64,000 nt of DNA. It comes from Micrasema longulum (lineage: Eukaryota; Arthropoda; Insecta; Trichoptera; Brachycentridae). The notes beneath the pieces are model-generated. The model saw only the letters and a program-made list of their open reading frames with translations, had not been told where the DNA came from and made no database searches. The DNA is taken from the NCBI GenBank assembly GCA_022494885.1, contig JAGVSM010002666.1:84773-148772 (forward strand). The letters are read 5' to 3'. A program made the translations under genes and the position numbers. Of this stretch, positions 34,610-45,654 are shown piece after piece. Each line of letters begins with the position of its first letter. Positions within the stretch are counted from its first letter, which is position 1.

Positions 34610-35891
34610 TCTTTACATGTATAACTCTTCTGTATGTGTATGTCACTTAACTCCTAAACGGCGGGACCGATTTTGATTAAATTTTTTGTGTGTGTTTGAG
34701 TAAGTCCCTGGAAGGTTTAGACTCACAATTACACCCAAATTGTGAAAATACAGCTAACTTATTAAATACATTCAAAACAATAAGACAAAAATGTCAAACT
34801 TAATGTGAAATGTCACTTAGTATATAGTTGATCGAAAATTTAAATATAAAAAAAAATTGTTTTCTGAACCGGCTAATTTTAGTTTATTTCATTTTTTATT
34901 TTATTTATTTTGAATACAAACAGATGTACAGGTTAAATTAATATTTAAAAGAACTAAATTAATTATAAATTATTTATTAATTTATACTTTAACATTGTTG
35001 AATTCTTTTTTCATACAGAATAATGTTCCCTCACTGGGGTGTCCCGTGCCGAGGGAAACATTTTACAAAATGGCAAACATGCCTAAGATTAGCTATTTAA
35101 CAATGTTAACACAATGATAACAATTAAAAAAAAACGTAATTAATCCAATCAACCTAAGTATCATTAGAATAATAAACAGTAGAAAAAACTAAAATAATAA
35201 TAAAAAACAAAACCAATTTATATAGACCAATAAAACAAATTTCATAAACAGTACACACATTTTACCTATTTAGCTTGATCCACGCATCGATCCGTGTGCA
35301 ACTCACCTCTACTATCCATTTCTTAAAAGCAATTTTATATTGTGAGAACTTACTAATGAGTTATAAAATGATAATGGTTTGAATGTACAAAAGTGATGAA
35401 CAAATCATATATTTTCATTTTATTTTAAATTTAGTTAAATTAGTTTAAGGATCCTCCTTATTTGAGAAATCTGTTCTAAGGAGGATGTATACATAGTAGG
35501 ATTTGCCATGTATTCATGTATTCACTAAATAATAATGTAATAAAACGACGACGGCTTAAAGTTAAAACTATATAAATAATAAATATATGTACTATATATT
35601 TTGTTAAGATAAATATGGACAAAACAAGGAGATATTAGGAAGGAAAAGAAAGACATTCATAAGGAGTGGTAAAGGATGATTGAAGGAAAGTATGAGTGGA
35701 AAATTTCATTTGATTTAACGATTTAATGATTTAATGATTTAATGATTTAATGATTTAATGATTTAATGATTTAATGATTTAATGATTTAATGATTTAATG
35801 ATTTAATGATTTAATGATTTAATGATTTAATGATTTAATAATAGCAGGCAAGCCAACGTTCGGGCAGGACGACGTCTGTCGGGTCCGCTAC
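34610..35891 (+). mobile_element. Second Helitron-like element, with minisatellite
   Basis: Begins TCTTTACATGTATAACTCTT with the family's GGGACCGATTTTG motif. It ends GCAAGCCAACGTTCGGGC...CGGGTCCGCTA, where CTAC replaces CTAG. Between are AT-rich sequence, a LINE-type tail near 34904, and an 8-bp minisatellite immediately before the 3' end. Treating both ends as one element is an inference. Confidence 0.55.
35711..35838 (+). repeat. (ATTTAATG)n minisatellite
   Basis: About sixteen nearly identical 8-bp units, one with C for T in the first copies, ending 5 bp before the Helitron 3' end region. Uniformity suggests recent expansion. Confidence 0.9.
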
Positions 35892-36118
35892 TGTAATATG
35901 TTTAAGGATATGATATTATAATTTTATACGTACTTATATTATTAAAAAATATGATAAGTATATAACACACATATATATATTAATCATAATTGCCTTTCCG
36001 TTCTTAATAGTGAATCTAATTTCCTTTTTTTTTCATTATCAACTAAGATTAACAATAAAATAATGTGACCTCACTAGGGTAAGGGTAACCCGTGCCGAGG
36101 ACAATTCGGGGGCTTAGG

Positions 36119-36510
36119 GTCATAAGGGCGAAACTACAAAAAATGTTTTTTTTGTGTTAAGTACTAATCTGATATCCAAACAAAATATCCTGTTAGTGAC
36201 AAAAAGATGAAACTCATCCGATAAGTAGTTACCTAGATAAATTTGTGTGAAACTACAAATGAAGCGTTTTGTTTAAAGTCAAAAGAATAAAACACCTTTT
36301 ACATCATTTTGTTAATTTACTAATGTAAGCGCAAGTTAGGGTCATATAGACGAAAGCGTAGTTTCATATTTTTGTCTCTAAAACATTTTATGCTCTATTA
36401 ACTGTATTTTTTATTTTCTTTATTTGTTACCCTTAAAAGACAGTATTTTTTTTGAAAACTGTTTTATCATTTATCTCAAAACTGTGTTTTTGTAGTTTCG
36501 CCCTTATGTA
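36119..36510. repeat. Inverted repeat with 22-bp perfect arms
   Basis: CATAAGGGCGAAACTACAAA near 36120 has its perfect complement near 36489-36510. GAAACTAC-like pieces also recur inside (near 36247 and 36350). It resembles a MITE of about 390 bp, but no target duplication was found. Confidence 0.6.
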
Positions 36511-36514
36511 CGAA

Positions 36515-36950
36515 TTAACAATATACTTTTAAAAAATATTTTTACACGTAAGAATAAACAAAGAAGTCTACTTTTACTAACTTTTGTTATTTTTTTTGCG
36601 CTTAAGAGGACAGGGTACGTATTCTGGTGGGAAGTTCAAATTTATCTTTAATTTTATCTGCACAGTAAAATTATGTTTCCGGTATGTTTAAAAAAAAATT
36701 GTACATGTTTAATAACCGTTTACCGACGAAGACACTTTGAATTTTCATACAAATATACACACTTTCATACATAAATAACGATGTTAGTTTATAACATCTT
36801 AGTATATACCGATAAACATAGCCGTTCATAGTCGCGGCCTAGGAAGCCCAATCGCGGTGGTAAATGAGTGATTTGGTTGGTTCATTTAAAAAAAATCATT
36901 TGTTAGTAGACTATCAAACTAATCCAAATCAAAAACAATTTAAAATATGT
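36515..36950. other. No recognisable gene
   Basis: A short segment at 36890-36950 (GACTATCAAACTAA) matches the start of family X copies at 43120 and 58180; the rest is unassigned. Confidence 0.4.
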
Positions 36951-36952
36951 AT

Positions 36953-37160
36953 GACCAAGGAAGACGTGGCATGATCAGATAAACCAAAATCTTAAGTCTG
37001 GTCATGTCAAAAGCAGACAGAACCGAAGGGCATGTATGACAAGATGAATGTGGAAGAGGCTAGGATTGTATGCCAGGATAGAAGTGTGTGGCGGTCCATT
37101 CTCTCTGCCTACCCCTACGGGGAAATGGCGTGATGGTAGTAGTAGTAGTAGTAGTAGTAT
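36953..37160 (+). mobile_element. RTE-like LINE 3' end with GTA tail
   Basis: Plus frames read KMNVEEARIVCQDRSVWRSI and LSAYPYGEMA, the conserved C-terminus of an RTE-like protein, then a (GTA)n tail at 37135-37159. The same end occurs interrupted at 63690-63793. It is inserted in family X sequence. Confidence 0.8.
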
Positions 37161-37164
37161 AGTA

Positions 37165-37560
37165 TAATCATCTCTACAATTTGTTATAGTTTCGTAATTA
37201 CTCTGGGTGACGTCACTGGTTCTTTTCGGTGAGTTGTCCTGATTGATGTGTGGCTTACCGGAAACCGGAAATCACAAAACTTTATCATTGTTTGGTTTAA
37301 AAGAACTTGTGTCGTAATTGATTCATTTTTAGGAAGTTTTTTATGCATTGTAGAGAATTTTTGCTGTACAATTAAATGCTTTAATTTTGACTGCATTCAA
37401 GCAAACTTTTTTTGTATCCAATTTTCCGTACCACTGAACTTCAGCATTACGAAACTTTCCATGTATGATTTAAGTTTTTTTACCACTGTACCACGGAGAA
37501 CGCTGGAGGCAAATGATCAGTCTTATGCTTCTTGAAGATGAAATGTCCTAGCGTAAAAAA
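37165..37560 (+). repeat. Family X repeat
   Basis: Shares GAAATTAC/TAATTACTC, GTGACGTCACTGG and TTTTTGTATCCAATTTTCCG with copies at 14820 and 58130. The two overlapping frames here (minus and plus) are unrecognised and probably chance. Confidence 0.5.
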
Positions 37561-38199
37561 AAACAATCCTTTCCAAAGCTTTCATGAAATATTAATATCA
37601 TAAAGATAATTAATGATGTAATGTTATTTTAATTAATTCTTTGATAATCTGGGACTACACAATGTATAAAGGATATTAATCTTAATTAATATTCGACAGA
37701 TTAAAATAAGGACTTTTAACAATTTTGGAATAATTTAATGAAGAGGCGTCATTAGTATTATTTTGTGATTATTAAAATTTCTGAATGTGATGAAAACATG
37801 GTAGATGAATTGTTTTGTCATTTGATATTTTGAAAACATTGAAAATTGTTTGAATTAAGACGAATAACTGGGCCCTAATTAAAATGTAAAACTCTTCAAA
37901 AAAATTATGTATTTTAACTTATTCTATTTAAGAAAAAAACAGTTCTACATAAATATTAATAGTTAACATTTAGAAATATTTATTTCAATAATACGTTTGC
38001 ACAAATTGTACATAGTGAAGAAAAATTATAAAAAATCATTCTAATATATAGGCTGTTATAAAATGCCGTCATTCAATTGAATGGCTAGGCCTTACGTATA
38101 GCTAAATGTTCAACGTGTTGGTTGGTTAAATACTAATTATTTTTTTACATAAGTTAAGAAAACACTTTTTTTTAAATCATTAAAATTAAGCCAACCACA

Positions 38200-38295
38200 A
38201 TATGTATCTTTTTTGGGTGATTCCGTGTAAGTTAGATTCGTTTCGACGTTTCGGCTACCGTTGCGGGAGTCTTCTTAGGGTAAACTGTTTGTTTT
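38200..38295 (-). repeat. Diverged arm of the 10.6 kb motif
   Basis: CGACGTTTCGGCTACC and GGGTAAACTG align with 10597-10638. On the minus strand the core box reads CTAAGAA, so the hammerhead-like signature is lost. Confidence 0.65.
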
Positions 38296-38349
38296 GTAGA
38301 AAACAAAAGTGTTTATCCGCTAGTAATTTGTACTGTGTCGCAGTCGGCA

Positions 38350-38790
38350 GGAGGCACATTTTTATTTTTATTTTTATTAATAATAAAACATATAATACAA
38401 AAATTACATACTATACTCTCAGGAGTTATTGGAAACTCATTTAGGACCGTACACAAGAAAGAAAAATTTTTTACAATACATAATATTATCCGAAATAAAA
38501 GAAAACATTATTGTATAAGAAACATTAAACACCATCTTATACAAACTACATTAATAATTATCACTATCAAAAAGATTTAAGAAAAAAAATTAAATTGCGA
38601 CACTTCTGGATTTTTTATTCAGTTTTTCGTGTCTTAGGTCATTAGGCAGTTTATTATATTCGGAATGGCCAATATTTTCCAAGGACCTACTGCCAAACTT
38701 TGTTGAGCGAAAATTAGACACATGAAGATTCCCCGAATAAAGCGTATTGTAATTATGAATATTATGACATTCCGTGTCATTTTTTGTAGT
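38350..38790 (-). mobile_element. LINE RT C-terminal remnant
   Basis: The minus strand reads NIHNYNTLYSGNLHVSNFRS, then GSRSLENIGHSEYNKLPNDL. The HNYNTR-like and Y-KLP motifs are those of Jockey-like C-termini. A TTTTTATTTTTATTTTTATT tail near 38355 marks the 3' end. Confidence 0.65.
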
Positions 38791-38951
38791 GTGTAGTGCC
38801 GGGAACCATGTTGAGTATAATTTCAGCCAGTTGTTATTGTTTATGTTATTTGGGTATTTTTTGTGTCATGAAACTAAACAAAATAATAAAAATATATATT
38901 TATATATTGCTAAATACTATTTGCTTTTATGTAAATATTTGTATTGAAATC

Positions 38952-40075
38952 TATTGCAACAGAAATTCAAAACATTTTTGGGAAGTGAGTATAGAAGTCT
39001 AGGCATTTACAGAGCTCATGACTTATCATTGGCAAGTGGCCACTTTACACACCGTGTAACATCTACCATTCTGCCTAGACATCCATATTTCTAATACTCT
39101 TCCATCTGTTGATTTTTGTGAAGTTAAAAAGCTGAAACATCTATTGATGTGGGCAACATATAAAACTATTTAAAAATTGATTTTAAAGTAAATGAATCAA
39201 AATCCAGCCTTGTGTACAAACATTTAAGCATACTCAAAACATTGTACAGTGTTTGTTATTCAACAATGTTTGAGTATGTCCAAATGCTTGCAGATTGGCT
39301 GGATCTCCTCCTTAGGGAGTTATTCATATTTTGATTAATTTCAACAGAGCGGGAAAACATCTTTGAGAAAGAAATATGGAAGTCTAGGCATTTTAAGGGG
39401 TAATACCTGTCATTGACTGGTTTAAGTGGCCACTTTACACACTGTGTAACATTCACCATTCTGCCCATGTTTAAACATCCACATTTCCTCAACTCTTCCA
39501 TCCGTCGACTTTTGTGAAGCATAAGAGCTGAAACTTTTATCACGTGGGTGAGATTCATCCGGCTGAACCAAATTACCTACTAGGCAACGCCTGAAAACGA
39601 TTTTACGATTTTTACACTTCTTCTTTTGCCAGGTATTTAATTCAACAATGTTTGAGTATGTCCAAATGCTTGCAGACTGGCTGGATCTCCTCCCTAGGAA
39701 GTTATTCATATTTAAGTTCATTTCAACAGAGACTGAAAACATCTTTGAGAAGGGAATATGGAAGTCTAGGCGTTTACAGTCCTAATGACCTGTAATTGGC
39801 TAGTTTAAGTGACTACTTTACACAATGTGTAACATTCACCATTCTGCCCATGTTTTAACATCCACATTTCCTCAACTCTTCTATCTGTTGACTTTTGTGA
39901 AGCAAAATAGCTGAAACCTTTATCAGTGTGTGTATCTTTAGCGGTGTGTAAGGTGGCCACTCAAACCAGCCAATGACAGGTCATAAGCCCTGTAAATGCC
40001 TAAACTTCCATATTTTCTTCTCAAATATGTTTTTTTCTCTCTGTTGAAATGAATTTAAATGTTTGTAATTCACTT
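38952..40075. repeat. Family Z mosaic array
   Basis: Three plus-orientation copies in tandem (starting near 38952, 39250 and 39635; the last two about 385 bp apart) followed by an inverted partial copy at 39950-40075. Each has AAATGCTTGCAGA, ACAATGTTTGAGTATGTCC, CACTTTACACACTGTG-like and GATTCATCCGGCTG-like segments. This is the longest stretch of family Z in the window. The minus-strand frames of about 100 codons that it generates repeat with the array and have no recognised domain. Confidence 0.8.
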
Positions 40076-40079
40076 AAAA

Positions 40080-40585
40080 ACGACTTGACCTTTCAAAATA
40101 ATTCCCAAAGCTAAATAATACATTTTTCTAACATAAAATATAGTTTTAGCTACATTCGTATACTTTTTAATTAACTGGGGCTCAAACAGACTAATTTTAA
40201 AAACAATAATTAGAACTAGATAGGTCAGAATCATCATTGATTAAATTTTTAATGTAACACGAACTGAGTAAAAAAAATACGAATATTTTTACAAGGGAGA
40301 AGTCTAGCTGTGATAAGAATGAGATAAGACATCGCGTTGAAAAATTCACCCCTGTCAAATATTTTTTTTAACTAATAAAACACTTTTAACTGTTGTTGCC
40401 GGGTGAAATACGGCCGAGTTACGCCATTTTGTCAAAACTTCCTAAATATGATTTATTCAAGGAAATTTGTAATGCGGTGTAATCGCGAATAAAAACAGAG
40501 AAGAAAAAGAAGAAGAAGAAAAAAGAGATGGCCAAAAATTTGCTCTTTTGCTTAAGCTTTTTGAACAGGGAAACATAACTTTTTT
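40080..40585. other. No recognisable gene
   Basis: AT-rich with an AGAAGAAGAAGAAG purine run near 40500-40520, possibly an RTE tail. Confidence 0.4.
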
Positions 40586-40588
40586 ACA

Positions 40589-41205
40589 TCTATATATAAA
40601 AGGTCTTGTTTGTATGTGTGTTTTCAATTAACTGAATAACCACTGGACCGATTTACGTGCGGTTTTCAGTGAAATGTAGATCTTTGCCACGAGCATATTT
40701 ATTACGATTAAAAACATTAATTTATTAAGTAGAAAAAAGTAAGAGGTCTTAATGTTTTTGTATCCATCACCAAGGTTGCATTTGACGAGAATGCATACAA
40801 TAAAAAATTAGGAAGATGTTATTTTTTAGTATTTAAAAAAAAGTTTGTTATTGAATGTTTACAAACAACATTCGTTTTTTCCTTTAATTCCTTAGAATTT
40901 CTACCCATTTGTTTCTTTTTACTGGATTTTCGGTAATTTAAAAATAATATTAACTGACATTCGATATTTTTTTGAGAAACGCATTCCTTAATATAACGCA
41001 CCACTGTAAGTAAGAAAAGCAGAGTTTGACGTTTGTGAAAAGATATATTTGAAAATTAATTATTTGAATTGATGGAATTCAACCATAAACAAGTACATAA
41101 GAATCTACTAAAATTCAATATTCTACAAATATTTTTTTTTTTAGTTTTGGAATTCAATCATAAACAAGAACCTAAGTACCTACTTACAAATGAAAAGTTA
41201 TAATA
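40589..41205 (+). mobile_element. Helitron-like element, 3'-truncated
   Basis: Begins TCTATATATAAAAGGTC after an A and carries ACCACTGGACCGATTTACG and CAGTGAAATGTAGATCTTTG. It matches 32115-33280 to CAATCATAAACAAG near 41157 but lacks the CTAG end. It supplies the empty site for the nested insertion at 32602. Confidence 0.7.
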
Positions 41206-41209
41206 AATT

Positions 41210-41930
41210 TTTTACTTTTATCAAAACAGTTTTTACGAAAGATTTTTTAGTAGAGATTTGTTAGTATACTTAATAATGCTTAATCTTAAGAGGATACGTT
41301 GTCCGACTTTTCTTCATACAAATATATTCCCTTATTTTCTCTCTATATTGTGGCACTGGAGCAATGATTTTTTTTACACACTATAGATATTTACCATTGG
41401 CGTATCTTCTTTGTTTCGTTTTTTATACAAATTGTTTATTATGGGAACTAGAACCATACAAACCCGTTAAAAAACCAGTTTTAATAACTATTTTTAAAAA
41501 ATGCAAAAACAACGCAAATAAATGAAAAACACAAAAGCTACCGATACAGAAAATTTTATTCTGATACTCTGTTAAAAAAAATAACAAAATTAATTCAGTT
41601 TTGAGATGCGGAAAACGGGACAACGAAACGTAGATTTTGTCAATTCTTACACTAGGTCTGATATGCAGTTGTCTTTTTTGCACAGTATCGGGGATGAAAA
41701 AAAAAACACAAAAATAATAATATATACGTACGTATCTAATTTGAACTAAATACAATAATTGGTATCAAACTTTTGATTGGGTTTATTTAATCTAAATAAA
41801 AGTATATACTCCAATTTAGCATTAGCAAAGCATTGCCGGGTTCAGCTCGTTATGAATAAATTAGGGTCAATAAAATATTAACAAATATATTTCAACACTT
41901 GATGTACATATAAAATTATCGTTTGACTAA
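41210..41930. other. No recognisable gene
   Basis: A 110-codon minus frame at 41423-41755 has no recognised motif. Confidence 0.4.
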
Positions 41931-41934
41931 ATAT

Positions 41935-42235
41935 CTACACTATACTATGAAGAGAGGAGAGGGTAAAGAGGAAAGGAAAGAGGGTGGAAAAAGGAAAAAC
42001 TCGAATATTCAGGAACTGACATTCATACGTGATTTGAATGTAAATAAAGAAGGGAGCATCTTTGACATTAGTAGGTGGATTATTCCATAATTGAGCAGCT
42101 ACTACTGTGAAAAAGAAGGCCAAAAAATTAGAGCAGTGAATGGGTATTGAAAGGGTTCTCTCGTTACCAGAACGAGCCCATGCTTTTCAAATACCGTCCG
42201 TAAAGTTTTTTTTGTACATACTGGTAGCATATTAA
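41935..42235 (-). mobile_element. LINE RT C-terminal remnant
   Basis: The minus strand reads RSGNERTLSIPIHCSNFL, FFTVVAAQLWNNPPTNVKDA, parallel to RSNSQGTLLIPIHNSSFFSN and ARLWIHLPSTIKDV in the LINE at 46175-46900. It is the same family and more decayed. Confidence 0.7.
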
Positions 42236-42299
42236 ATTCTGGCCAAAACGCTTCGTACCCCTAATACGTCACGATTCGGTTAAATGTTTAAAGAGTGCA

Positions 42300-42482
42300 T
42301 TAAAATAACAGGGTTGCCCAAAGGAAAATATTTCATGTTTTTTCCCAGATTAAAGGATTGCCCAAATGATTCCAGCGTAAAAACACCATTTGAATAAATA
42401 TTTCATGTCAACCATGTCGGGAATGGAACCCGAGATCTCTTGCATGGTATGCAAATGCCGGGATCACTACATTATGATCCGA
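42300..42482 (-). repeat. tRNA-derived SINE, family B
   Basis: On the minus strand, ATAATGTAGTGATCCCGGC (A box region) and GGGTTCCATTCCCGAC (B box) precede ATGAAATATTTATTCAAATG. It pairs with an opposite-strand copy at 42803. Confidence 0.7.
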
Positions 42483-42682
42483 TTTTTCATTTACGTACTA
42501 TTATATATACGATCACAGGGAATTATTGAAAAAATAATTTCGAAAATTTTATTGATTTACTAAATAAAACGCTCTGTTTGAGACCACAAGAATTTGTATT
42601 GGAGGACTATTATGTAGTTTCGGAAAGCAAAGATCAAAATCTGAAGATGGAAGAGTCTGGAGGTTTTCGAAACTTAATGGCT

Positions 42683-42709
42683 ATCATCATCATCATCATC
42701 ATCATCATT
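42683..42709 (+). repeat. (ATC)n microsatellite
   Basis: Nine tandem trinucleotides with one interruption, between the two family B SINEs. Confidence 0.9.
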
Positions 42710-42802
42710 ATTGGTATTATAAGAAAAATGGGAGCCGGAAACAGGGCTAACGGTATGCTTAAATCAGCATCGCTAAATAAATATCTGTTGGGCAAATAAA
42801 AT

Positions 42803-42960
42803 CAGCCTCGCGGTGTAGTGGTCATCGCGTTTGCCTTCTATGCAAAAAGTCTCGGGTTTGATTCCCGAGATGGTTTACATGGAATATTTATTCAAAATTT
42901 AGTTTTTACACTGGAATATTATTTCATAGTCCCTGGATTGGCACCTGAAGAGTAAGACTG
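42803..42960 (+). repeat. tRNA-derived SINE, family B
   Basis: GCGGTGTAGTGGTCATCGCG (A box) and CGGGTTTGATTCCCGAG (B box), then CATGGAATATTTATTCAAAA. It is the mirror partner of the copy at 42300-42482. Confidence 0.75.
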
Positions 42961-43119
42961 ATCATCTTACTTTTATATATCAAAAAATATGAAGATGCGC
43001 TGCGATTGGTGTAACCATGCAGTGCTCTATGCATCATAAGGGTCTTGATAGGCGTTCGGCAGGTATTGTTCTGAGACAGGAATTCGAAAGAGGATATTGA
43101 GTGTTATTTTTTGATAACA

Positions 43120-43700
43120 GACTATAAAACTATGCTTAATTAAAAAAAAAATGTTCATGCACCATATTAACAGCGCTATGATTTTTTAACGTTTTGAAAT
43201 TACTCCGTCAGTGTCATAAGTTCTAGTCTGTGAGTTCTGCTGATTGGTCTGTTGGCTCCTGGAAACCAAAAATCTATCACATCACTCTACCATCGATTGA
43301 TTCTGAAAAAATTGGGGCGTACTTCAAACAACTTCATTTTTATTGGAATTATTTTTGTTGCAACAGAGAGGGAAAACATTTAAAAAAAGGGATATATGAA
43401 AGTCTCAGCATTTACAGGGCTTATGACGTTAGTTAATTCAACAATGTTATTGTTTTCCTTCTCTGTTGGAACAAATTTACATCTAAGTAGGTCTCTAGGG
43501 AGAAAATCTAATTAGTCTGCAAGCATTTGGACATACCCAAAACAATGCTGATTTTTTTTTGTCAATTTTGTCGTTCATTTTCGAGGAAATTCGCAAAACA
43601 ATATAATGCTCTAATTTTTACCGCGTGTAAAAAACATGTTTTATTTTCCCGTAACATTGAACTTCCCAACTGGGTCATCTAAGATTTTCAAGTACCGGGG
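43120..43700 (+). repeat. Family X repeat, split by family Z
   Basis: GAAATTACTCCGTCAGTG, TCTGCTGATTGGTCTGTTG and CTCTAATTTTTACCGCGTG match 58130-58510. A short Z copy occupies 43357-43552. Confidence 0.55.
43357..43552. repeat. Family Z repeat, short
   Basis: A plus start (GCAACAGAGAGGGAAAACAT to ACAGGGCTTATGAC) is joined directly to an inverted terminal part (CCTTCTCTGTTGGAACA to GCATTTGGACATACC). Most of the interior is deleted. Confidence 0.7.
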
Positions 43701-43704
43701 AGTT

Positions 43705-44065
43705 TTGATACAAAAGCAGCTACCCCCTACTCCAGTCATGGCCTTTGAAGGGATAATGAATCGAGAATAGAGGCAGGTAATGCTCGCTACACCCCGGTCA
43801 CGGCATTTCGGTGGAGGATAATGAATGTACCAATTTATTTTTCAGAATCTACCGCCCTTTACCTAAGACAGGCATTTGTCTTAAAAATCAGGTATTTTAG
43901 GCACCCTGTACAGGCATCCCATCATTTTGAAATGGTAACCTTAGGGTAACCTAGATGTAGAAGACAAAACAACCAGTTTTGCGGAGCAATTATGAATCTT
44001 TTTACTCCCTAGAGAGTAATTGATTTGAAGATTTTAATTTTTTTAATGCCACGACACTTTGGTTC
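43705..44065. other. No recognisable gene
   Basis: Nothing identified. Confidence 0.4.
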
Positions 44066-44071
44066 ATATAA

Positions 44072-44269
44072 TGGCCACACTGATGATTAAACGTCAAATT
44101 GTATATAAACCTGCTTCAACAAGGAAATAAAACAAATACGGTTTGGTCAATTTAACCCAATTGAGAGTTTTGGGTAATGTTTAAGATCGCAATAATGTTC
44201 TAAATGAGAATCATCATATTTAATTTTACGTGATCATAATTTTTGACGTTTAATAATCAGTGTGGACAT
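44072..44269. mobile_element. 198-bp inverted-repeat element (MITE-like)
   Basis: The ends 44072-44098 and 44243-44269 are inverted copies with 25 of 27 positions matching (CCACACTGATGATTAAACG and complement). No coding sequence is present, and the target duplication is unclear. Confidence 0.75.
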
Positions 44270-44333
44270 TTATAAAGCAAAAATCAGTCGCATGTAAAAA
44301 TAAATATTCCCAAATTTGCCACTCTCTAAGGCA

Positions 44334-44800
44334 GTGGTTCTGAACCTTTTTGAAGTAAGGGAGCACTTTTATCATAAGGAAAATTCGCGGTACACCAAAA
44401 CGAATGATTTAAAAAAACATACAAAAATAACTTTTATTGAAAGTAAAACTGATTATTTTATTACAGACAAGTTAAAAATTACATTAATTTAAAAAATACA
44501 TAAAAACATAAATACTCCAATGGAACTTTTTGTGGCGGAAATGATTTTATGTGTCACCTGAGTTTGTCAGCTTTTACAAATTTCAGTGATATTAGGTCTA
44601 AAATTTGATATAGCTACTCCGTTAGTTTTTTCCAGAAGTTTTTTGCGTTTCTTCGTTTTAATATTGGTTAATGTCAAGAAACATAGCTCACAAAAATATG
44701 AGGTTGAAAATATATTTGATTTATTTATTTTAAAGAAACAAACAGTCAACAATGATATAGTAACATTGAAAAATAATACAGTTTAAAGACAGACCAGCAA
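44334..44800 (-). pseudogene. hAT transposase C-terminal remnant with element end
   Basis: The minus strand reads FCELCFLTLTNIKTKKRKKL and GVAISNFRPNITEICKS, a stop, then QTQVTHK, closely following the C-terminal dimerisation-side segment of hAT transposases (FS-LT-IKTK-R-RL ... L-S--PRI--LC--KQ-Q-SH). Live enzymes of this family cut and paste elements and leave 8-bp duplications. The 3' terminus on this strand is at about 44336, where the plus strand reads CAGTGGTTCTGAACCTTTTT, a typical hAT end. The catalytic core is missing to the right, so the copy is truncated and dead. Confidence 0.78.
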
Positions 44801-44851
44801 AGTTTCTAAATAAGAATCATGCATATTATTAAATTTTGTTACAACAAAAGG

Positions 44852-44938
44852 GTGTGTTTATGTGTATTTGTATGAGAGTAAGTGTAGATGTGTGTTTATG
44901 TGTATTAGTGTAGGAGTAAGTGTTCAGGTGTGTGTAAG
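44852..44938 (+). repeat. Two-copy 38-bp TG-rich repeat
   Basis: TGTGTTTATGTGTATT followed by GTAGGAGTAAGTGT-like sequence occurs twice in tandem. It lies at the 3' side of a minus-strand LINE. Confidence 0.7.
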
Positions 44939-45545
44939 TGTGAGCATCATTAAATAGTAAATGGGATCGTATCCAGAAATAAGGAGTATTAATTTATTTT
45001 TAAATAAATTAAGAGGCATGTAAAATATATCAATAGATGAAATAAAAGCATTATAGTTAGAGCAAGAACGATAGAGGAAAGAGTGTTGTGCATAGTTAGT
45101 GCTACAGACTGGCAGATGGAACAAATACTTATTTCTTGTCACGCGAAAGGGGACATTGAGATTAATTTTGGAGAGTAGTTTAAAATAGTCTACTTTATTA
45201 TTTATTAATTTATGTAAATTGCATAATTCAGATACAGTGCGTCTATTTTTAAGGGTAAAAAATCCATTTTGTTTGGCAGATTGGCTGTAAGTACTAAGCG
45301 TTTTATTGTTTTTATAATCTAGGTATTTAAAAAAATTTCGTTGAACTTTTTCAATTCTTTCTATGTATGTTAAATATTGTGGGCTCCACACAACGGATGC
45401 AAACTCCAAATTACTGCGTACAAAAGCGTTGTATAAATTTTTAATGTATTTAGTTTTTCAAAGGTTTGGAAATTCTAAAAATGAAGCCCAGCATTTGGTA
45501 AGCTTTTTTTATAAACAGCATACACACAACACTGTCGAAATAAAC
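44924..45545 (-). pseudogene. LINE RT C-terminal domain, one frameshift
   Basis: A 161-codon open minus frame (45409 down to 44924) reads EFASVVWSPQYLTYIERIEK, VQRNFFKYLDYKNNKTLST and LCNLHKLINNKVDYFKLL. Just upstream in another frame is QMLGFIFRISKPLKN. Together these match the thumb/C-terminal portion of Jockey-like RT proteins (ML GFI-R, then LEYASVVWSP...RIE-VQ--F). A frameshift near 45415 separates them. No RT catalytic core remains. It is among the longest open frames in the window, so the copy is comparatively young. Confidence 0.8.
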
Positions 45546-45654
45546 ATACAAAGTATGATTTAATCACAGGGTCTGTCTATTAGCTACGTATATAAATAAA
45601 ATAATACAAGGGGAATCCCCTGAGTGGAAGTGCCAGTAACTAGTAACCGAGCAA

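Noticed and set aside
35711..35838. CRISPR-like array
   Set aside because: Units are only 8 bp with no unique spacers; it is a minisatellite in eukaryotic DNA.
39256..39742. Overlapping minus-strand frames of about 100 codons (also near 29001 and 60951) with a repeated STDGRVEEMWMFKHGQNGEC peptide
   Set aside because: They recur because they lie in family Z repeats. Frames break at different places in each copy, changes do not favour silent positions, and no known domain is visible.
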